Source of the DNA: Actinomycetota bacterium
Lineage (GTDB): Bacteria > Actinomycetota > JAHEXW01
Assembly: GCA_025355855.1 (NCBI GenBank)
Contig: JANXYU010000003.1
Span: 1 to 64,000 of the forward strand
DNA: 64,000 nt
Direction of reading: 5' to 3'
Shown here: piece by piece, positions 19,323 to 28,801 of the stretch
Numbering within the stretch: position 1 is the stretch's first letter
Layout of the letters: every line of letters begins with the position of its first letter
The notes under the pieces: generated by a model
What the model was told of the DNA's origin: nothing
The model's database searches: none
Seen by the model: only the letters and a program-made list of their open reading frames with translations
Made by a program: the position numbers and the translations under genes

Positions 19323-20282
19323 CTACACGTGCTCTTGTCCGCCGAAGATTTCGCTGACGGACTTGTTCTCAAAAACGTTCTTGATTGTTTTAGCAAATAC
19401 CGAGCCGACGCTCAGCACGGTCAATTTGTCGATGTGCTTGTCAATCGGCACCGGTATTGTATTGGTGACTATTAATTCCCTGATCGGAGCAAGATTAAGG
19501 TTCTCAATCGCCGCGCCGGAAAAGACCGGGTGCGTACAGGCAACGTATATGTCTTTGGCGCCGGCTTTCTTAAGCGCTTCAACCGCCCGGCAAATACTGC
19601 CGCCGGTGTCAATCATATCGTCAATAATTATCGCATTGTGACCTTCGACTTCACCGATAACATAGCCTATTTCGGCGACGTTGTGGGCCGGCCGCCGCTT
19701 GGCTAGGACGGCCATCTCCGCCCCCAGCGTGTCGGCTAGTTTCTTGGTCGTCTTGACCCGCCCAACATCCGGCGAGACAACTACTAAGTCCGGAATCTCT
19801 TTCTCCATAAAATAGTCGGCCAAAATCGGCAAAGCCGTCAGGTGGTCGACCGGTACGTTAAAGTAACCCTGAATCTGCCCCGCGTGCAGGTCCATCGTTA
19901 GCACGCGATCCGCCCCGGCCGTAACCAGAAGGTCGGCGACCAATTTGGCGGTTATCGCCTCGCGAGCCAGAGTTTTCCGATCCTGGCGGGAATAACCGTA
20001 ATATGGCACGACTGCTGAAATCGTCTTGGCGGAGGCCCGCTTGAGCGCGTCCATCATAATGAGCAGCTCGATCAAACTGTCATTGACCGGTTGGCAAACC
20101 GACTGAATCACAAAAACGTGCGCGCCGCGAACGCTTTCCAGAAAACGCACGTATATCTCACTGTCGGCAAAGCGGGATATTTCTACGCGGCCCAGATCAA
20201 TGGATAAATGACGCGATATTTCACGGCCCAGCTCGGGATTGGATGTGCCGGAAAATAGCATAACCCTTGATTCGCCGTTCAC
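19323..20282 (-). CDS. prs: Ribose-phosphate pyrophosphokinase
   Basis: 319 aa. Makes PRPP from ribose 5-phosphate and ATP for purine, pyrimidine, His and Trp synthesis. Signature elements are SRFADSEIYVRFLESVRG, the flexible-loop YSRQDRK, DLHAGQIQGYFNVPVDHL and the PRPP loop IIIDDMIDTGGSI. The GTG start overlaps the glmU stop as GTGA, so the pair is translationally coupled. glmU-prs-rplY-pth-mfd matches the well-known Gram-positive order. Confidence 0.97.
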   Translation of the reverse strand: MNGESRVMLFSGTSNPELGREISRHLSIDLGRVEISRFADSEIYVRFLESVRGAHVFVIQSVCQPVNDSLIELLIMMDALKRASAKTISAVVPYYGYSRQDRKTLAREAITAKLVADLLVTAGADRVLTMDLHAGQIQGYFNVPVDHLTALPILADYFMEKEIPDLVVVSPDVGRVKTTKKLADTLGAEMAVLAKRRPAHNVAEIGYVIGEVEGHNAIIIDDMIDTGGSICRAVEALKKAGAKDIYVACTHPVFSGAAIENLNLAPIRELIVTNTIPVPIDKHIDKLTVLSVGSVFAKTIKNVFENKSVSEIFGGQEHV

Positions 20283-21649
20283 GCGCCGGTTTCCTCCCTT
20301 TTGCGCCAGTTCTTGATTACACGTTGATCCGCCCGTTCAATGCCTAGGCTATCATCGGGCACGTCTTTCGTAATGGTTGAACCGGCCCCGGTATAAGCGC
20401 GTTTGCCCACCTTAACCGGCGCCACGAGTATTGTATCACTTCCAATAAAGGCACCGTTCCCGATGGTCGTCTGATGCTTGGTGGTACTGTCAAAATTGCA
20501 TGTAATGGTGCCGGCCCCGATGTTAACATCGCTTCCGATCTGGGCGTCACCGATGTAGGCCAGGTGCGGCACCTTGCTGCCTGCGCCAATGACCGCCTTC
20601 TTCGTCTCGACAAAGCTGCCTATCTTCACCTTCGCGCCAACCTTTGTGCCGGGGCGAACATTTGCGAACGGGCCAACGATGGCGCCGTCGGCCAGCTTTG
20701 ACTCGCGCACAACGGAAAACGTTATTTCGCAACCGTTGCCGACTGTGGATTCCACAATCCGCGTCGACGGTCCGACTAGGCAGCCAGAGCCGATCACGGT
20801 CGACCCGTTTATAAACGTGTTGGGGTGAATCACGGTATCAGTCCCAATCCTCACGCCCGCGTCGACGTAGGTTAACGCCGGATGAATCATCGTCACTCCG
20901 TTGGCCATATGCTCGAGGTTTATCCGTTCCTGCATGATCATTTCCGCGTCAGCCAGCTGCGCGCGGCTGTTGACGCCCATCGTCTCCAGGCTATCCGCAA
21001 CCTGAAACGGTATAACCTTTTCTCTATGGTCAAAGAAGATGCCGATGACGTCGGTTAAATAATATTCTTTTTGCGAATTGGCGGGCGTGATCTCTTGCAG
21101 AGCCGCCGTCAGCTTAGCCGCGTCGAAACAATACGTACCCGTATTTACCTCACGAATATGCAGTTCCATTTCTGTCGCGTCGCGGTGTTCGACGATTCGC
21201 TTAACGCCGCCGTCTCCCCGGATGATCCTCCCGTAGCCGGTAGCGTCGTCGACCTTAGCCGTGAGGACAGTCGCGGCCGCTGCCCTCTCTTTGTGTTTCT
21301 TGACCAGGTTAACCAGCGTTGCTCCGGTTACCAACGGCGTGTCGCCGCAAAGGATTACTATAGTGCCGTCAAAATCGTTCAGTAAGGGCAAGGCGCAGCG
21401 GACGGCGTCGCCTGTTCCCAACGCTTCCTTTTGCACCACGGCCTGTGACGATCTCGGCAAAGCTGCACCCACCTGCTCGGCTGATGCCGGGCTCACAACC
21501 GCGACAAACTTTTTGGGTTTCAATTCCGCGGCGGCGTCGATGATGTACTCGACCATCGGCCTACCGCATACTTGGTGCAACACTTTTGGCTGCTCGGATT
21601 TCATTCTGGTACCCTGGCCAGCCGCCAGTAAGACAATAGCTATGTCCAT
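20279..21649 (-). CDS. glmU: Bifunctional UDP-N-acetylglucosamine pyrophosphorylase / glucosamine-1-phosphate N-acetyltransferase
   Basis: 456 aa. Makes UDP-GlcNAc for peptidoglycan. The N-terminal uridylyltransferase has LLAAGQGTRMKSEQPKVLHQV and CGDTPLV; the C-terminal left-handed beta-helix of hexapeptide repeats starts near residue 250 and includes SFVETKKAVIGAGSKVPHLAYIGDA with the catalytic His, then GAGTITCNFDSTTKHQT. ATG at 21649 is only about 2 bp from the T-tract of an upstream terminator, so its ribosome site is poor or within the hairpin tail. Confidence 0.97.
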   Translation of the reverse strand: MDIAIVLLAAGQGTRMKSEQPKVLHQVCGRPMVEYIIDAAAELKPKKFVAVVSPASAEQVGAALPRSSQAVVQKEALGTGDAVRCALPLLNDFDGTIVILCGDTPLVTGATLVNLVKKHKERAAAATVLTAKVDDATGYGRIIRGDGGVKRIVEHRDATEMELHIREVNTGTYCFDAAKLTAALQEITPANSQKEYYLTDVIGIFFDHREKVIPFQVADSLETMGVNSRAQLADAEMIMQERINLEHMANGVTMIHPALTYVDAGVRIGTDTVIHPNTFINGSTVIGSGCLVGPSTRIVESTVGNGCEITFSVVRESKLADGAIVGPFANVRPGTKVGAKVKIGSFVETKKAVIGAGSKVPHLAYIGDAQIGSDVNIGAGTITCNFDSTTKHQTTIGNGAFIGSDTILVAPVKVGKRAYTGAGSTITKDVPDDSLGIERADQRVIKNWRKREETGA

Positions 21650-21650
21650 A

Positions 21651-21692
21651 AAATAAAAAACCCCCTTGAGGATGCCTCTATATTCTAAAGGG
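21651..21692 (-). terminator. Intrinsic terminator between the HD-GYP gene and glmU
   Basis: On the minus strand CCCTT pairs with AAGGG around an inner GAGG-CAT-CCTC stem with a one-sided bulge, followed by GG and six T (21655-21660). It ends the HD-GYP transcript and abuts the glmU start codon, so it might also affect glmU expression. Confidence 0.7.
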
Positions 21693-21712
21693 TATGGGGC
21701 GTAAGTTTCAAT

Positions 21713-24175
21713 CTAGAAGGAGAATCGCTTTGACTTAAACAAGTTGGTGCAGGCGTCGACGGCGTTCTGGTCATATAACCGTCCGCGATTGGTCTTGATC
21801 TCGTCTAGCGCGGGGCCTATCCCCAAACCGGGGCGATAGGGGCGATGCGACGACATCGCTTCAACAACATCGGCAACGGCGATGATGCACGCGTTTTGCG
21901 AAATAGAACTGCCATTTTCTCCGTTCGGATAGCCGGAGCCATCGAGCCGTTCATGGTGCTGCAGAACGTCCATGGCGATCGGCACGTCGAAATCGATATC
22001 TTTAAGAATGTTGTAGCCGGTCGTTGCGTGGGTCTTGATCATCAAGAACTCTAGATCGGTGAGTTTGCCGGGTTTGTTAAGTATCTCGGCCGGAATATAT
22101 ATCTTCCCGATATCATGAACGGTGGCGGCCATGCGGATGGCGTCAACGTTGACTTGCGTCAGGTCCATTTCGATCGCGATCGCGGACGCGAGCGCGGCGA
22201 CCCGTTTCTGATGCTCCGCCGTGTAGGGATCTTTGGTCTCTACCGTCTCGGCTAAAGCCACGATTGTCCCGTCAACAACGCGTTGCATTCTTGAGTAGCT
22301 GCGCGCCGCTTCCTCTTGAGCTGCCTGAGTCGCCGTGATGTCGCTTATGTAGCCTTCCAGCGCTATCGGTTTGACGCCTCCGTTGAAGACGCCCCGACCT
22401 TGCTCCGAAACCCATTTCAGGGACCCGTCGCGCGCCACGATACGATACGTCAGCTGGTAACCGGTCCCTCTGGATAGGGAAGCTTTGATGCTGTCTCTGA
22501 CACGTTGCCGGTCCTCGGGATGGATGATGTCCTTGAAAGCCAGTGTCTTGTTCCCGACGAAATCAGCGGGCTTGTAGCCGGTTATGTCCAGGCAGCCGTC
22601 GCTGACAAACTCCATCGTCAGGCCTTTATCGTTGGCGCAGCGATAAGCGATACCGCTCAGGTTTCCGATCAGCGTAGATAGACGCCGCTCTGTCTCGCGC
22701 ATCAAAGTCTCTGATTTCCGCCGGTCGGTTATGTCCTCGGCAGAACTGACAACCATCGTGGTTTGTCCCTTTTCGTCCTTAACATAAGTGTTGTGCCAAA
22801 CCAAAAGACGTTCCCGGCCGCTCTTTGTTAAAACCACATTCTCATAATCTTCTACGCCCGCCAGTTCTCCGGCCACGATACGCCGAAAAACGTCTTTCAT
22901 TTCGGACCTTGTCGACTCGGGAACGAACTTGGCAAACCAGTCTTTGCCGGCAATCTCTTTCTCGCTATAGCCGAGAATATCGGCGCCCTTGCGGTTGATC
23001 ATCAGAACTTTGCCGTTTGGATCAAAGCCTATTACCAAGACATTTACCAGATCCAGATACATCTGATTAGCGTCGCGCTCGGCGCGCACCTCGTCCTCAA
23101 CCTTCTTGCGCTCCGTAATATCCCTCGCGACGCCTATAATGCCGTTGATGTTGCCCAATTGAACGTTCTTACCCCGAACCTCAACGGCGAAAATCGACCC
23201 GTCCTTGCGCTTGTGCCAGTTTTCGAAGCTTGCCTGACCTTTAGTAAATATCTCGCCCATTTTCTGTTTCGCGTATCCATCGGTCCCTGGAGCGGTTAAG
23301 TCGATGGCGCTCATTTGCAATATTTCCTCAGCCGAGTAGCCCCTTGACTCAAAAGCGGCGCGATTTGCGAATCTGATTTTGCCCTGCCTGTCGATTACAA
23401 ACACGGAGTCGTTGACGCTGTCTAGCAAGTCACCGCGCGTCTTGACCTCTAACTCTTCCTTATTGCGTTCGGTAATATCGCGGCAGGTGGCGATAAAGCA
23501 GTCTTGGTCATAGTATTTAATGGGCCGAGCTTTAACCTCGACCGGAAACGTCGAGCCGTCTTTACGGCGGTGCCTAGTTTCAAATACAGCCGACTTGTCT
23601 TTCGTTACCTTGGCCATGCGTCGATTGATTTTCGGCACCTCTTCCGGCGCGTCCATGTCGGCCACGGTCAGCCTGAGCATTTCTGATTCGGTGTAGCCGC
23701 GCTCCTCATAGGCGGCGCGATTGGCATATAGAATCTTGCCTTCGCTATTGTGCACGAAAATCGAATCGGATACCTCGTCGAGCAGTTCGCCCCGCAGACC
23801 AAGCTCTAGTCCCTCCCTGATCATCTGGGTTGAATCACGGATCGTGTGGAAGTAGAGTCGGTTGCCGGCGTCGTCCGTCAGATCAACCGGATAGATGCTA
23901 ATTCGAAGCCAGGACCCGTCCGGCTCCTTGATAGTTTGGTGAACTTCATTGCCCGTCGCGACCGCCTCGTGCAGGGGGCAGTCGGGGTGAGGTAGACCGG
24001 CCTTGTCGATATGCTCAAAGCAGCGTTTGAGAACATCGGGGTAGTCTCCGGTGAAGATGTCTTTTTGCGCGGCGTCATTGGCCATCAATAGACGATGGTC
24101 CTTATCGATCAGCAGCCCGTAATAAGGCAAACTGTCAAGCAGCTCCTTGACACCTTGCACCTCTGAGAGTTTCAT
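21713..24175 (-). CDS. Multi-PAS sensor with C-terminal HD-GYP phosphodiesterase domain
   Basis: 820-aa soluble signalling protein. Five or six PAS domains in series (three repeat the pattern RKDGSxFxVEVxxK) lead to a C-terminal HD-GYP domain with VHDIGKIYIPAEI, QHHERLDGSGYPNG and ADVVEAMSSHRPYRPG. Its first PAS has C52-x13-C66 with DCPLHEA, the same Cys spacing as the first HD-GYP protein at 7739-9934; their ends are also close (RPGLGIxxALDEI), so the two are paralogues. ATG at 24175 follows AGGAG with 7-base spacing. Predicted to lower cyclic di-GMP; the signal is unknown. Confidence 0.92.
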   Translation of the reverse strand: MKLSEVQGVKELLDSLPYYGLLIDKDHRLLMANDAAQKDIFTGDYPDVLKRCFEHIDKAGLPHPDCPLHEAVATGNEVHQTIKEPDGSWLRISIYPVDLTDDAGNRLYFHTIRDSTQMIREGLELGLRGELLDEVSDSIFVHNSEGKILYANRAAYEERGYTESEMLRLTVADMDAPEEVPKINRRMAKVTKDKSAVFETRHRRKDGSTFPVEVKARPIKYYDQDCFIATCRDITERNKEELEVKTRGDLLDSVNDSVFVIDRQGKIRFANRAAFESRGYSAEEILQMSAIDLTAPGTDGYAKQKMGEIFTKGQASFENWHKRKDGSIFAVEVRGKNVQLGNINGIIGVARDITERKKVEDEVRAERDANQMYLDLVNVLVIGFDPNGKVLMINRKGADILGYSEKEIAGKDWFAKFVPESTRSEMKDVFRRIVAGELAGVEDYENVVLTKSGRERLLVWHNTYVKDEKGQTTMVVSSAEDITDRRKSETLMRETERRLSTLIGNLSGIAYRCANDKGLTMEFVSDGCLDITGYKPADFVGNKTLAFKDIIHPEDRQRVRDSIKASLSRGTGYQLTYRIVARDGSLKWVSEQGRGVFNGGVKPIALEGYISDITATQAAQEEAARSYSRMQRVVDGTIVALAETVETKDPYTAEHQKRVAALASAIAIEMDLTQVNVDAIRMAATVHDIGKIYIPAEILNKPGKLTDLEFLMIKTHATTGYNILKDIDFDVPIAMDVLQHHERLDGSGYPNGENGSSISQNACIIAVADVVEAMSSHRPYRPGLGIGPALDEIKTNRGRLYDQNAVDACTNLFKSKRFSF

Positions 24176-24358
24176 AGGTATTCTCCTGCACGTTAGATGC
24201 GTTACCTTAATTATATCGGTAACTAGTGCTATTTTTCTTTAATTGCAAGAGTTGTCGCCTAAGCCGGTATTCGGGACCTTGATTTAGTCGGGGAATAACC
24301 TTTCAGGCTTGGCGCCAGAGATTGCGTTTAAGCCTGCTGAGAGCACTTTCGAGCTTGT

Positions 24359-24432
24359 TGGCTGGGGCGGAAGGATTCGAACCTTCGATCCGGGAGCCAA
24401 AGTCCCGAGCCTTACCACTTGGCCACGCCCCA
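24359..24432 (-). tRNA. tRNA-Gln (anticodon UUG)
   Basis: The acceptor TGGGGCG pairs with CGCCCCA, discriminator G, and CCA is encoded at 24359-24361. The anticodon loop CTTTGGC gives UUG. Total 74 nt. Confidence 0.95.
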
Positions 24433-24461
24433 GCAAAGGGCACTACGTCGACAACCCATTA

Positions 24462-24529
24462 TAAATGAAAACGCCGGCCCTTGGAGCTTGAGACCATAAC
24501 CGATCACCCAAGCTACGACGGCCAGCGTT
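24462..24529 (-). terminator. Hairpin terminator downstream of spoVG
   Basis: On the minus strand AACGCTGGCC (24520-24529) pairs with GGCCGGCGTT (24470-24479), one G-U pair included, with AGCTTGG and CCAAG-type pairing in the long loop. It is followed by TTCATTTAT. It ends the ispE-spoVG transcript ahead of tRNA-Gln. Confidence 0.65.
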
Positions 24530-24551
24530 GGAGGTATTCAACGCTAATGTG

Positions 24552-24872
24552 CTAAGGAACTAGCGCCTCCGTGCGTGCAGGCTTAGTTTCCTCTATGACA
24601 GTCGGCGTCTCGGAGCTTTCTTCTTTACGTCGGTCGAACTCCTCTAGCACGACAGTCTGGATCATCTCGCGAACCTGTGGTTTGATCGGGTGAGCGACAT
24701 CGCGAAACTCGCCGTTTGGTAGCTTGCGGCTCGGCATGGCGACAAACAGCCCCTTCTGCCCTTCAATGATCCTTAGGTCGTGGACGACAAATTCGTCGTC
24801 CAGCGTGATCGAGGCAAAGGCCTTCACCTTCTCTCGTTCAACGACCCTCATCGATACAGCTGTGACCATCAT
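24552..24872 (-). CDS. spoVG: SpoVG family RNA/DNA-binding regulator
   Basis: 106-aa SpoVG, a small nucleic-acid-binding regulator found in Gram-positive bacteria and spirochaetes. Family core: [23 protein letters not shown] with [24 protein letters not shown] variable charged C-terminal tail follows. The ATG at 24872 has GGGGAG seven bases upstream and puts the family start MMVTAV in register; the longer frame from 24911 adds an unrelated leader. SpoVG also occurs in species that do not sporulate, so it is not proof of spores. Placement near glmU and ispE is conserved in Firmicutes. Confidence 0.93.
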   Translation of the reverse strand: MMVTAVSMRVVEREKVKAFASITLDDEFVVHDLRIIEGQKGLFVAMPSRKLPNGEFRDVAHPIKPQVREMIQTVVLEEFDRRKEESSETPTVIEETKPARTEALVP

Positions 24873-24933
24873 CGCCGTTCTCCCCTTCCGAAACACTCGT
24901 GGCCCGGACAAATAATTTGCGCGGACCCTTCCG

Positions 24934-25716
24934 CTACGCGGCAGACAACACCTTGGTCACCAAGTCTACGTCCGCCGGTTTATCAACGTCTATTCCCATT
25001 TCCGGGTAAGTGGAAACAATCGCTTTAGCCCGGGCGTTCACCATTTCCGAGGCCCGGTTCTCGATTTCTGTGAGGCTAAGCGTGTGCAACAAAAGCTTGG
25101 TAATGAATTTTGGCCCGAGAAAACGCATTAGCTTGGGCACGCTTTTACGCAGTGAGAAAGCTTCGTCTATCAGAGCCAGGTTCGCCATGACAGCCACCGG
25201 GTTCGCTAGGATAAGATTGCCGCCGGTGAAAGTGCCTTCTTTTAGTTTGGCGTAGGTCCGCTTCGTTTCGGGATAAGTGCCTTCCATTGTCTCGCGAGAC
25301 ATGACCGGGTATAGAATATCCGCTTCGAGGGGTTCCGCCTGGTTCAAGAAATCATCGATCGCCGCCGACGTAATTAAAGGAATATCACAGGTCATAAGGA
25401 GGACCTGGTCGCTAATGCCCATCTGACTTTTTTGCAGATATCGGAAAGAGGCGACCATGTTATCTATCGCGTTGCCCTCGACAGGCAAAACCGCCTCGAC
25501 ACGCCCGGCCCATGATTCTGTCGCCGCTTCGGGAGGCGCGATAACGATGACCCGCCGCACCCGCCGCACTGCGTCCAGAGCATCAATTATGTACTCGATC
25601 ATCTCACGTCCGTCAAGCTTCAGAAAAGCTTTACCGCGTTGCTTTGTTGCGTCGCTCGGCTCTGTCATTTTTAGGTTGCCGCCGGCAACTATGACTGCGT
25701 CGAATGGTGCCTGCAT
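24934..25716 (-). CDS. MobA-like nucleotidyltransferase
   Basis: 260 aa, NTP-transferase fold. The N-terminal VIVAGGN...[17 protein letters not shown] is a modified form of the LxxGxGTRM..K nucleotide loop, and [11 protein letters not shown] carries the metal-binding Asp (CD in place of GD). The C-terminal part, [10 protein letters not shown], is typical of molybdopterin-guanylyl or sugar-phosphate nucleotidyltransferases. It lies 40 bp after ispE, in the gap between ispE and spoVG where Firmicutes often have purR. The substrate is not evident; tungstate uptake elsewhere in the window makes a cofactor role worth considering, but this is inference. Confidence 0.8.
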   Translation of the reverse strand: MQAPFDAVIVAGGNLKMTEPSDATKQRGKAFLKLDGREMIEYIIDALDAVRRVRRVIVIAPPEAATESWAGRVEAVLPVEGNAIDNMVASFRYLQKSQMGISDQVLLMTCDIPLITSAAIDDFLNQAEPLEADILYPVMSRETMEGTYPETKRTYAKLKEGTFTGGNLILANPVAVMANLALIDEAFSLRKSVPKLMRFLGPKFITKLLLHTLSLTEIENRASEMVNARAKAIVSTYPEMGIDVDKPADVDLVTKVLSAA

Positions 25717-25755
25717 CGCTTGTGCTCGCCTCGCCTCTTCTATGCGGCCGTTTAC

Positions 25756-26634
25756 CTAATCTACTGCTACGATGGGCTTGTTGCAAGGTTTTACGGAATA
25801 GACTGACGCGCCCATTTGTCGTCCCGCCCGGCTGACGTTGGCGGCCGCTTCCGCCGATCGCGTTAGCGCAAACACAGTCGAACCGCTGCCACTCATCAAC
25901 GCCGCGTCGGCTCCCGCCGCCATGAGGATATCCTTTGTCTCTTGAATCTCGGGATGTTTGGCGAATATGGGCGGCTCGAATGAGTTGTGCAGATTCGCGC
26001 AAACACCCGCGTAGTCACTCGCCGCCATTGCGCCCAGCATTTTGGCCAGTGTGCCCGGTGGCGGGGCCGTGTCCCCGTCATAATCGTCAAAATCCTGGTA
26101 GGCCCGCGCCGTTGACACGTCAATGCCAGGTTTGACGATTACGATCTCACAATCTGGCAGAGGCGGGGCCGGTCTAAGAATCTCTCCGGCGCCCTCGGCG
26201 TGTTTGGTGCCATCGCTTAAAAAGAATGGAACGTCGGCTCCGATACCGACGGCGAGTTCGGTCAGCCCGGCCGTTGTTAACCCCAAGTCGAACATCTTGT
26301 TTAAACCTATTAATATCGCGGCGGCGTCGGCGCTGCCGCCTCCCAGGCCGGCGGCGACGGGGATCCGCTTGTTGACTGTCGCCGAGAAGTTCATGTCCTG
26401 GCCGGTCGCGTCGCGCAGCGCCTGCCAGGCACGCAGAATAATGTCGTCGTGGAAATCACAAGCGGGACGATTATGGTAGATGACTTCCGGCCCGGATTCG
26501 GTCGCGTCCAGGATGATTTCGTCGGCTAAAGTAACGCACTGCATGATCGTGACGATTTGGTGATAGCCGTCAGGACGCTTGTCCAGGACCTCCAAAAAGA
26601 GGTTGACCTTTGCGTGAGCCGTGAACGTCAGCAT
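25756..26634 (-). CDS. ispE: 4-diphosphocytidyl-2-C-methyl-D-erythritol kinase
   Basis: 292-aa GHMP kinase of the MEP isoprenoid pathway. It shows AKVNLFLEVLDKRPDGYHQI at the N-terminus, the ATP-binding PVAAGLGGGSADAAA, and the C-terminal LMSGSGSTVFA. rsmA-veg-ispE-spoVG follows the order known from Bacillus (ksgA, veg, sspF, ispE, purR, yabJ, spoVG), with sspF and yabJ missing and a nucleotidyltransferase in the purR position. Confidence 0.97.
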   Translation of the reverse strand: MLTFTAHAKVNLFLEVLDKRPDGYHQIVTIMQCVTLADEIILDATESGPEVIYHNRPACDFHDDIILRAWQALRDATGQDMNFSATVNKRIPVAAGLGGGSADAAAILIGLNKMFDLGLTTAGLTELAVGIGADVPFFLSDGTKHAEGAGEILRPAPPLPDCEIVIVKPGIDVSTARAYQDFDDYDGDTAPPPGTLAKMLGAMAASDYAGVCANLHNSFEPPIFAKHPEIQETKDILMAAGADAALMSGSGSTVFALTRSAEAAANVSRAGRQMGASVYSVKPCNKPIVAVD

Positions 26635-26666
26635 ATGAACCCCGAATTATCTAGTGAGCGGTTCGC

Positions 26667-26960
26667 TTAGAAGCGATCGGGTAACCAGGGAAATAGATCT
26701 TCGCCGGTTTCGCAGCAGGTGAGTTTGATAGTCTTTGTAAACACGTCGGCATAGCTATAGGATATCTTGCGCCAGCCGGTTGGTTCTTCGATATCGACAA
26801 TGAAGAGATTGGGATAGGTTTCTTCTAGACGGCCGACGCGCTCCCACAGAGCCCCGCGGCTTTTAATCGTTGTCAGCCTGACGGTATCGCCGATTTGGGC
26901 GCCAATTTCTTGCTTGATCCGGCAAATAGCGTCTTGCTGGGGGAGGGTCTGGATAACCAT
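26667..26960 (-). CDS. veg: Veg family protein
   Basis: 97 aa. The start VIQTLPQQDAICRIKQEIGA and centre IGDTVRLTTIKSRGALWERVGRLEETYPN are characteristic of Veg, a small protein linked in Bacillus subtilis to biofilm gene control. Here it is somewhat longer, with two adjacent cysteines near the C-terminus (TCCETGEDLFPW). It lies between rsmA and ispE, exactly as in Bacillus. Confidence 0.9.
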   Translation of the reverse strand: MVIQTLPQQDAICRIKQEIGAQIGDTVRLTTIKSRGALWERVGRLEETYPNLFIVDIEEPTGWRKISYSYADVFTKTIKLTCCETGEDLFPWLPDRF

Positions 26961-27019
26961 TCGTATCCTTTCTTTCAGCGTCTAATTCTATGTGAATTCT
27001 ATCACTGACCGCTAAAAAG

Positions 27020-27853
27020 TCAAGATTTTGGCGACAAAAGACCTGCATAAACGCGATAGATCTCCGCCGGGGCCAGAGTTTCGGCACGAATGCGTTCCTC
27101 AACACCCGCCGCGGCCAGCGCGCTTCGGATAAGCGCGGACCCATAACCAGCGTGGCCCAAGACTGAGACCAGGGTCTTTCGCCTGAGTGAAAATACCGTT
27201 TTTACGAATTGCAAGAAGGCGGGCGTTTGCGGCCCGAACAGCGGCGCCGGCAGTCGATTCATAACAACAACAGCCGAATCAACCTCCGGGGGCGGCAAAA
27301 ACGAGGTCCGTTTAACGAAGCCAGCGGTGACAGCGGTAGCGTAGCAGGCAACCGTCACAGCCAACACGCCATAGTCTTTGGTTCCGGGAACAGCGACCAA
27401 TCTTGCGGCAACCTCCTTTTGCACCATTACAGTCAGACGCTCGATAGCGGGTGCCTCGATCAAAACCTTGACGATGAGAGCGGTCCCGATATTGTACGGA
27501 AGGTTGGCGACAAGACAATTAGCAGGCAGGGACGCATAGTCCACGGTCATTGCGTCTGTCTCTATGATTTCGACGTTTCGGGCGAGAGCCAGGGTCTCAT
27601 TTAGGATAGGGGGAAACCTGGGATCGAATTCGATCGTTACGACCTGCCCTGCCAGAGCCGCCAAGGCTTGGGTTAAAGTACCGATGCCAGGACCGATTTC
27701 GATTACTGTGTCGTTTTTGGTTAAGGCGGCCGCGGTCAGCTCGTTTTCCAGGACATTCCCGTCAACCAGAAAGTGCTGCCCCAACCGCTTAGTCAGGCGA
27801 ATACCGTGTTTATGGAGAATCGCTTTTGTTTCCGAAGGGTTAACTATGGGCAT
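27020..27853 (-). CDS. rsmA: 16S rRNA dimethyladenosine transferase
   Basis: 277 aa, KsgA/RsmA. Dimethylates two adjacent adenines in the 3' end hairpin of 16S rRNA using SAM. Visible: RLGQHFLVDGNVL, SAM motif VIEIGPGIGTLTQALA, catalytic NLPYNIGT, and the PPPEVDSAVVVM segment of the C-terminal domain. It lies 6 bp after the RlpA-like gene. Confidence 0.96.
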   Translation of the reverse strand: MPIVNPSETKAILHKHGIRLTKRLGQHFLVDGNVLENELTAAALTKNDTVIEIGPGIGTLTQALAALAGQVVTIEFDPRFPPILNETLALARNVEIIETDAMTVDYASLPANCLVANLPYNIGTALIVKVLIEAPAIERLTVMVQKEVAARLVAVPGTKDYGVLAVTVACYATAVTAGFVKRTSFLPPPEVDSAVVVMNRLPAPLFGPQTPAFLQFVKTVFSLRRKTLVSVLGHAGYGSALIRSALAAAGVEERIRAETLAPAEIYRVYAGLLSPKS

Positions 27854-27859
27854 TTTCTT

Positions 27860-28720
27860 CTACCATTCAAGCAGAACTGACACAACACCCGCACTGACAT
27901 CCGCTATCTGAGCGAAAGCGGTTTCTTCCAAGTCGATAACCCGACCGGGGCCCCAGGGGCCGCGGTCAACTATCTCCACCCAGACCTGGGCGCCGTTGGC
28001 CAAGTTGGTTACGCGCACCATCGTTCCTAAAGGCAAGGTGCGATGGGCCGCTGTATAGCCCCCGGTGAAGTTATAATAACTGGCCTCACCGCTTTCGCTG
28101 TGGCCGGTCAACGTACCTCCGGCGGGCGGAGCCGGTGTGGGCGGCTCGTCCGGACTGCTCGCCGCCGCTTGGCTAGCGGTCTGCGCGCCGGCAAGTGCTT
28201 CCTCTTTCTGCTTTAGCTGGCTAATGATATCCTGTCGCGCCCCGCCGACAGACGTCAATTGAGCCTGGCGGCTGCTCTTCTCTTGCTCTAACTGAGCAAC
28301 CAACTTCTTGAGATTGTTTTGGTGCGATGCCTCTGCCTGCATCAACCTGATGTCTCCGTCGGCCAAACGCGTGAGCAGCGCCAACCGTTGTGTCAGGTCA
28401 TTGAAGTCGCGGCTGCCCAGCATAAGTTCAAACATGCTAACGTCGCCGTATTTATAGATGGCCCGATAGCGAATATCCAGGGCTTGCGTGGTTTGGACAT
28501 ACTGCGCGTTGAGCGCGGCTATTTCCGCTTCGACCGCGGCGATCCTGGCGTCGGTCTTATCGACTGCGGCTACCAGGTCCTGGTATTGAGCCGTAGTTGA
28601 GTCTAGTTGGGCGTTCACGCTGCTCAACTCTGTCCGCGCTTCCGATTCAGTCATGGCTGAGGCGAACGTCGCGGATAGGAGAGCTATGGTAATGAGGGCA
28701 AAAAACGATATGAGCAGCAC
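27860..28720 (-). CDS. Secreted coiled-coil protein with RlpA-like double-psi beta-barrel domain
   Basis: 286 aa. A signal peptide (residues 1-22, cut near SAMT) is followed by a long coiled coil (about 25-175, similar to the N-terminal region of NlpC/P60 and peptidoglycan-hydrolase-activator proteins), a Pro/Ala linker, and a C-terminal RlpA domain (about 210-286): [42 protein letters not shown]. RlpA domains cleave or bind naked glycan strands. Position between metG and rsmA matches the place of resuscitation-promoting or 3D-domain cell-wall proteins in Gram-positives. Asp in DRGP is retained. Confidence 0.87.
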   Translation of the reverse strand: MLLISFFALITIALLSATFASAMTESEARTELSSVNAQLDSTTAQYQDLVAAVDKTDARIAAVEAEIAALNAQYVQTTQALDIRYRAIYKYGDVSMFELMLGSRDFNDLTQRLALLTRLADGDIRLMQAEASHQNNLKKLVAQLEQEKSSRQAQLTSVGGARQDIISQLKQKEEALAGAQTASQAAASSPDEPPTPAPPAGGTLTGHSESGEASYYNFTGGYTAAHRTLPLGTMVRVTNLANGAQVWVEIVDRGPWGPGRVIDLEETAFAQIADVSAGVVSVLLEW

Positions 28721-28801
28721 ACATTGTGTTTTTATTCGGATATGTGATCCCCCCTTGGATGAGGGACTTATTTTACGCTATAGACAGGGTCTAAGCAACT
28801 T

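Noticed and set aside
24552..24872. Evidence that the organism forms spores
   Set aside because: spoVG, veg and abrB homologues occur widely in non-sporulating Gram-positive lineages; no spore-specific gene is present in the window.
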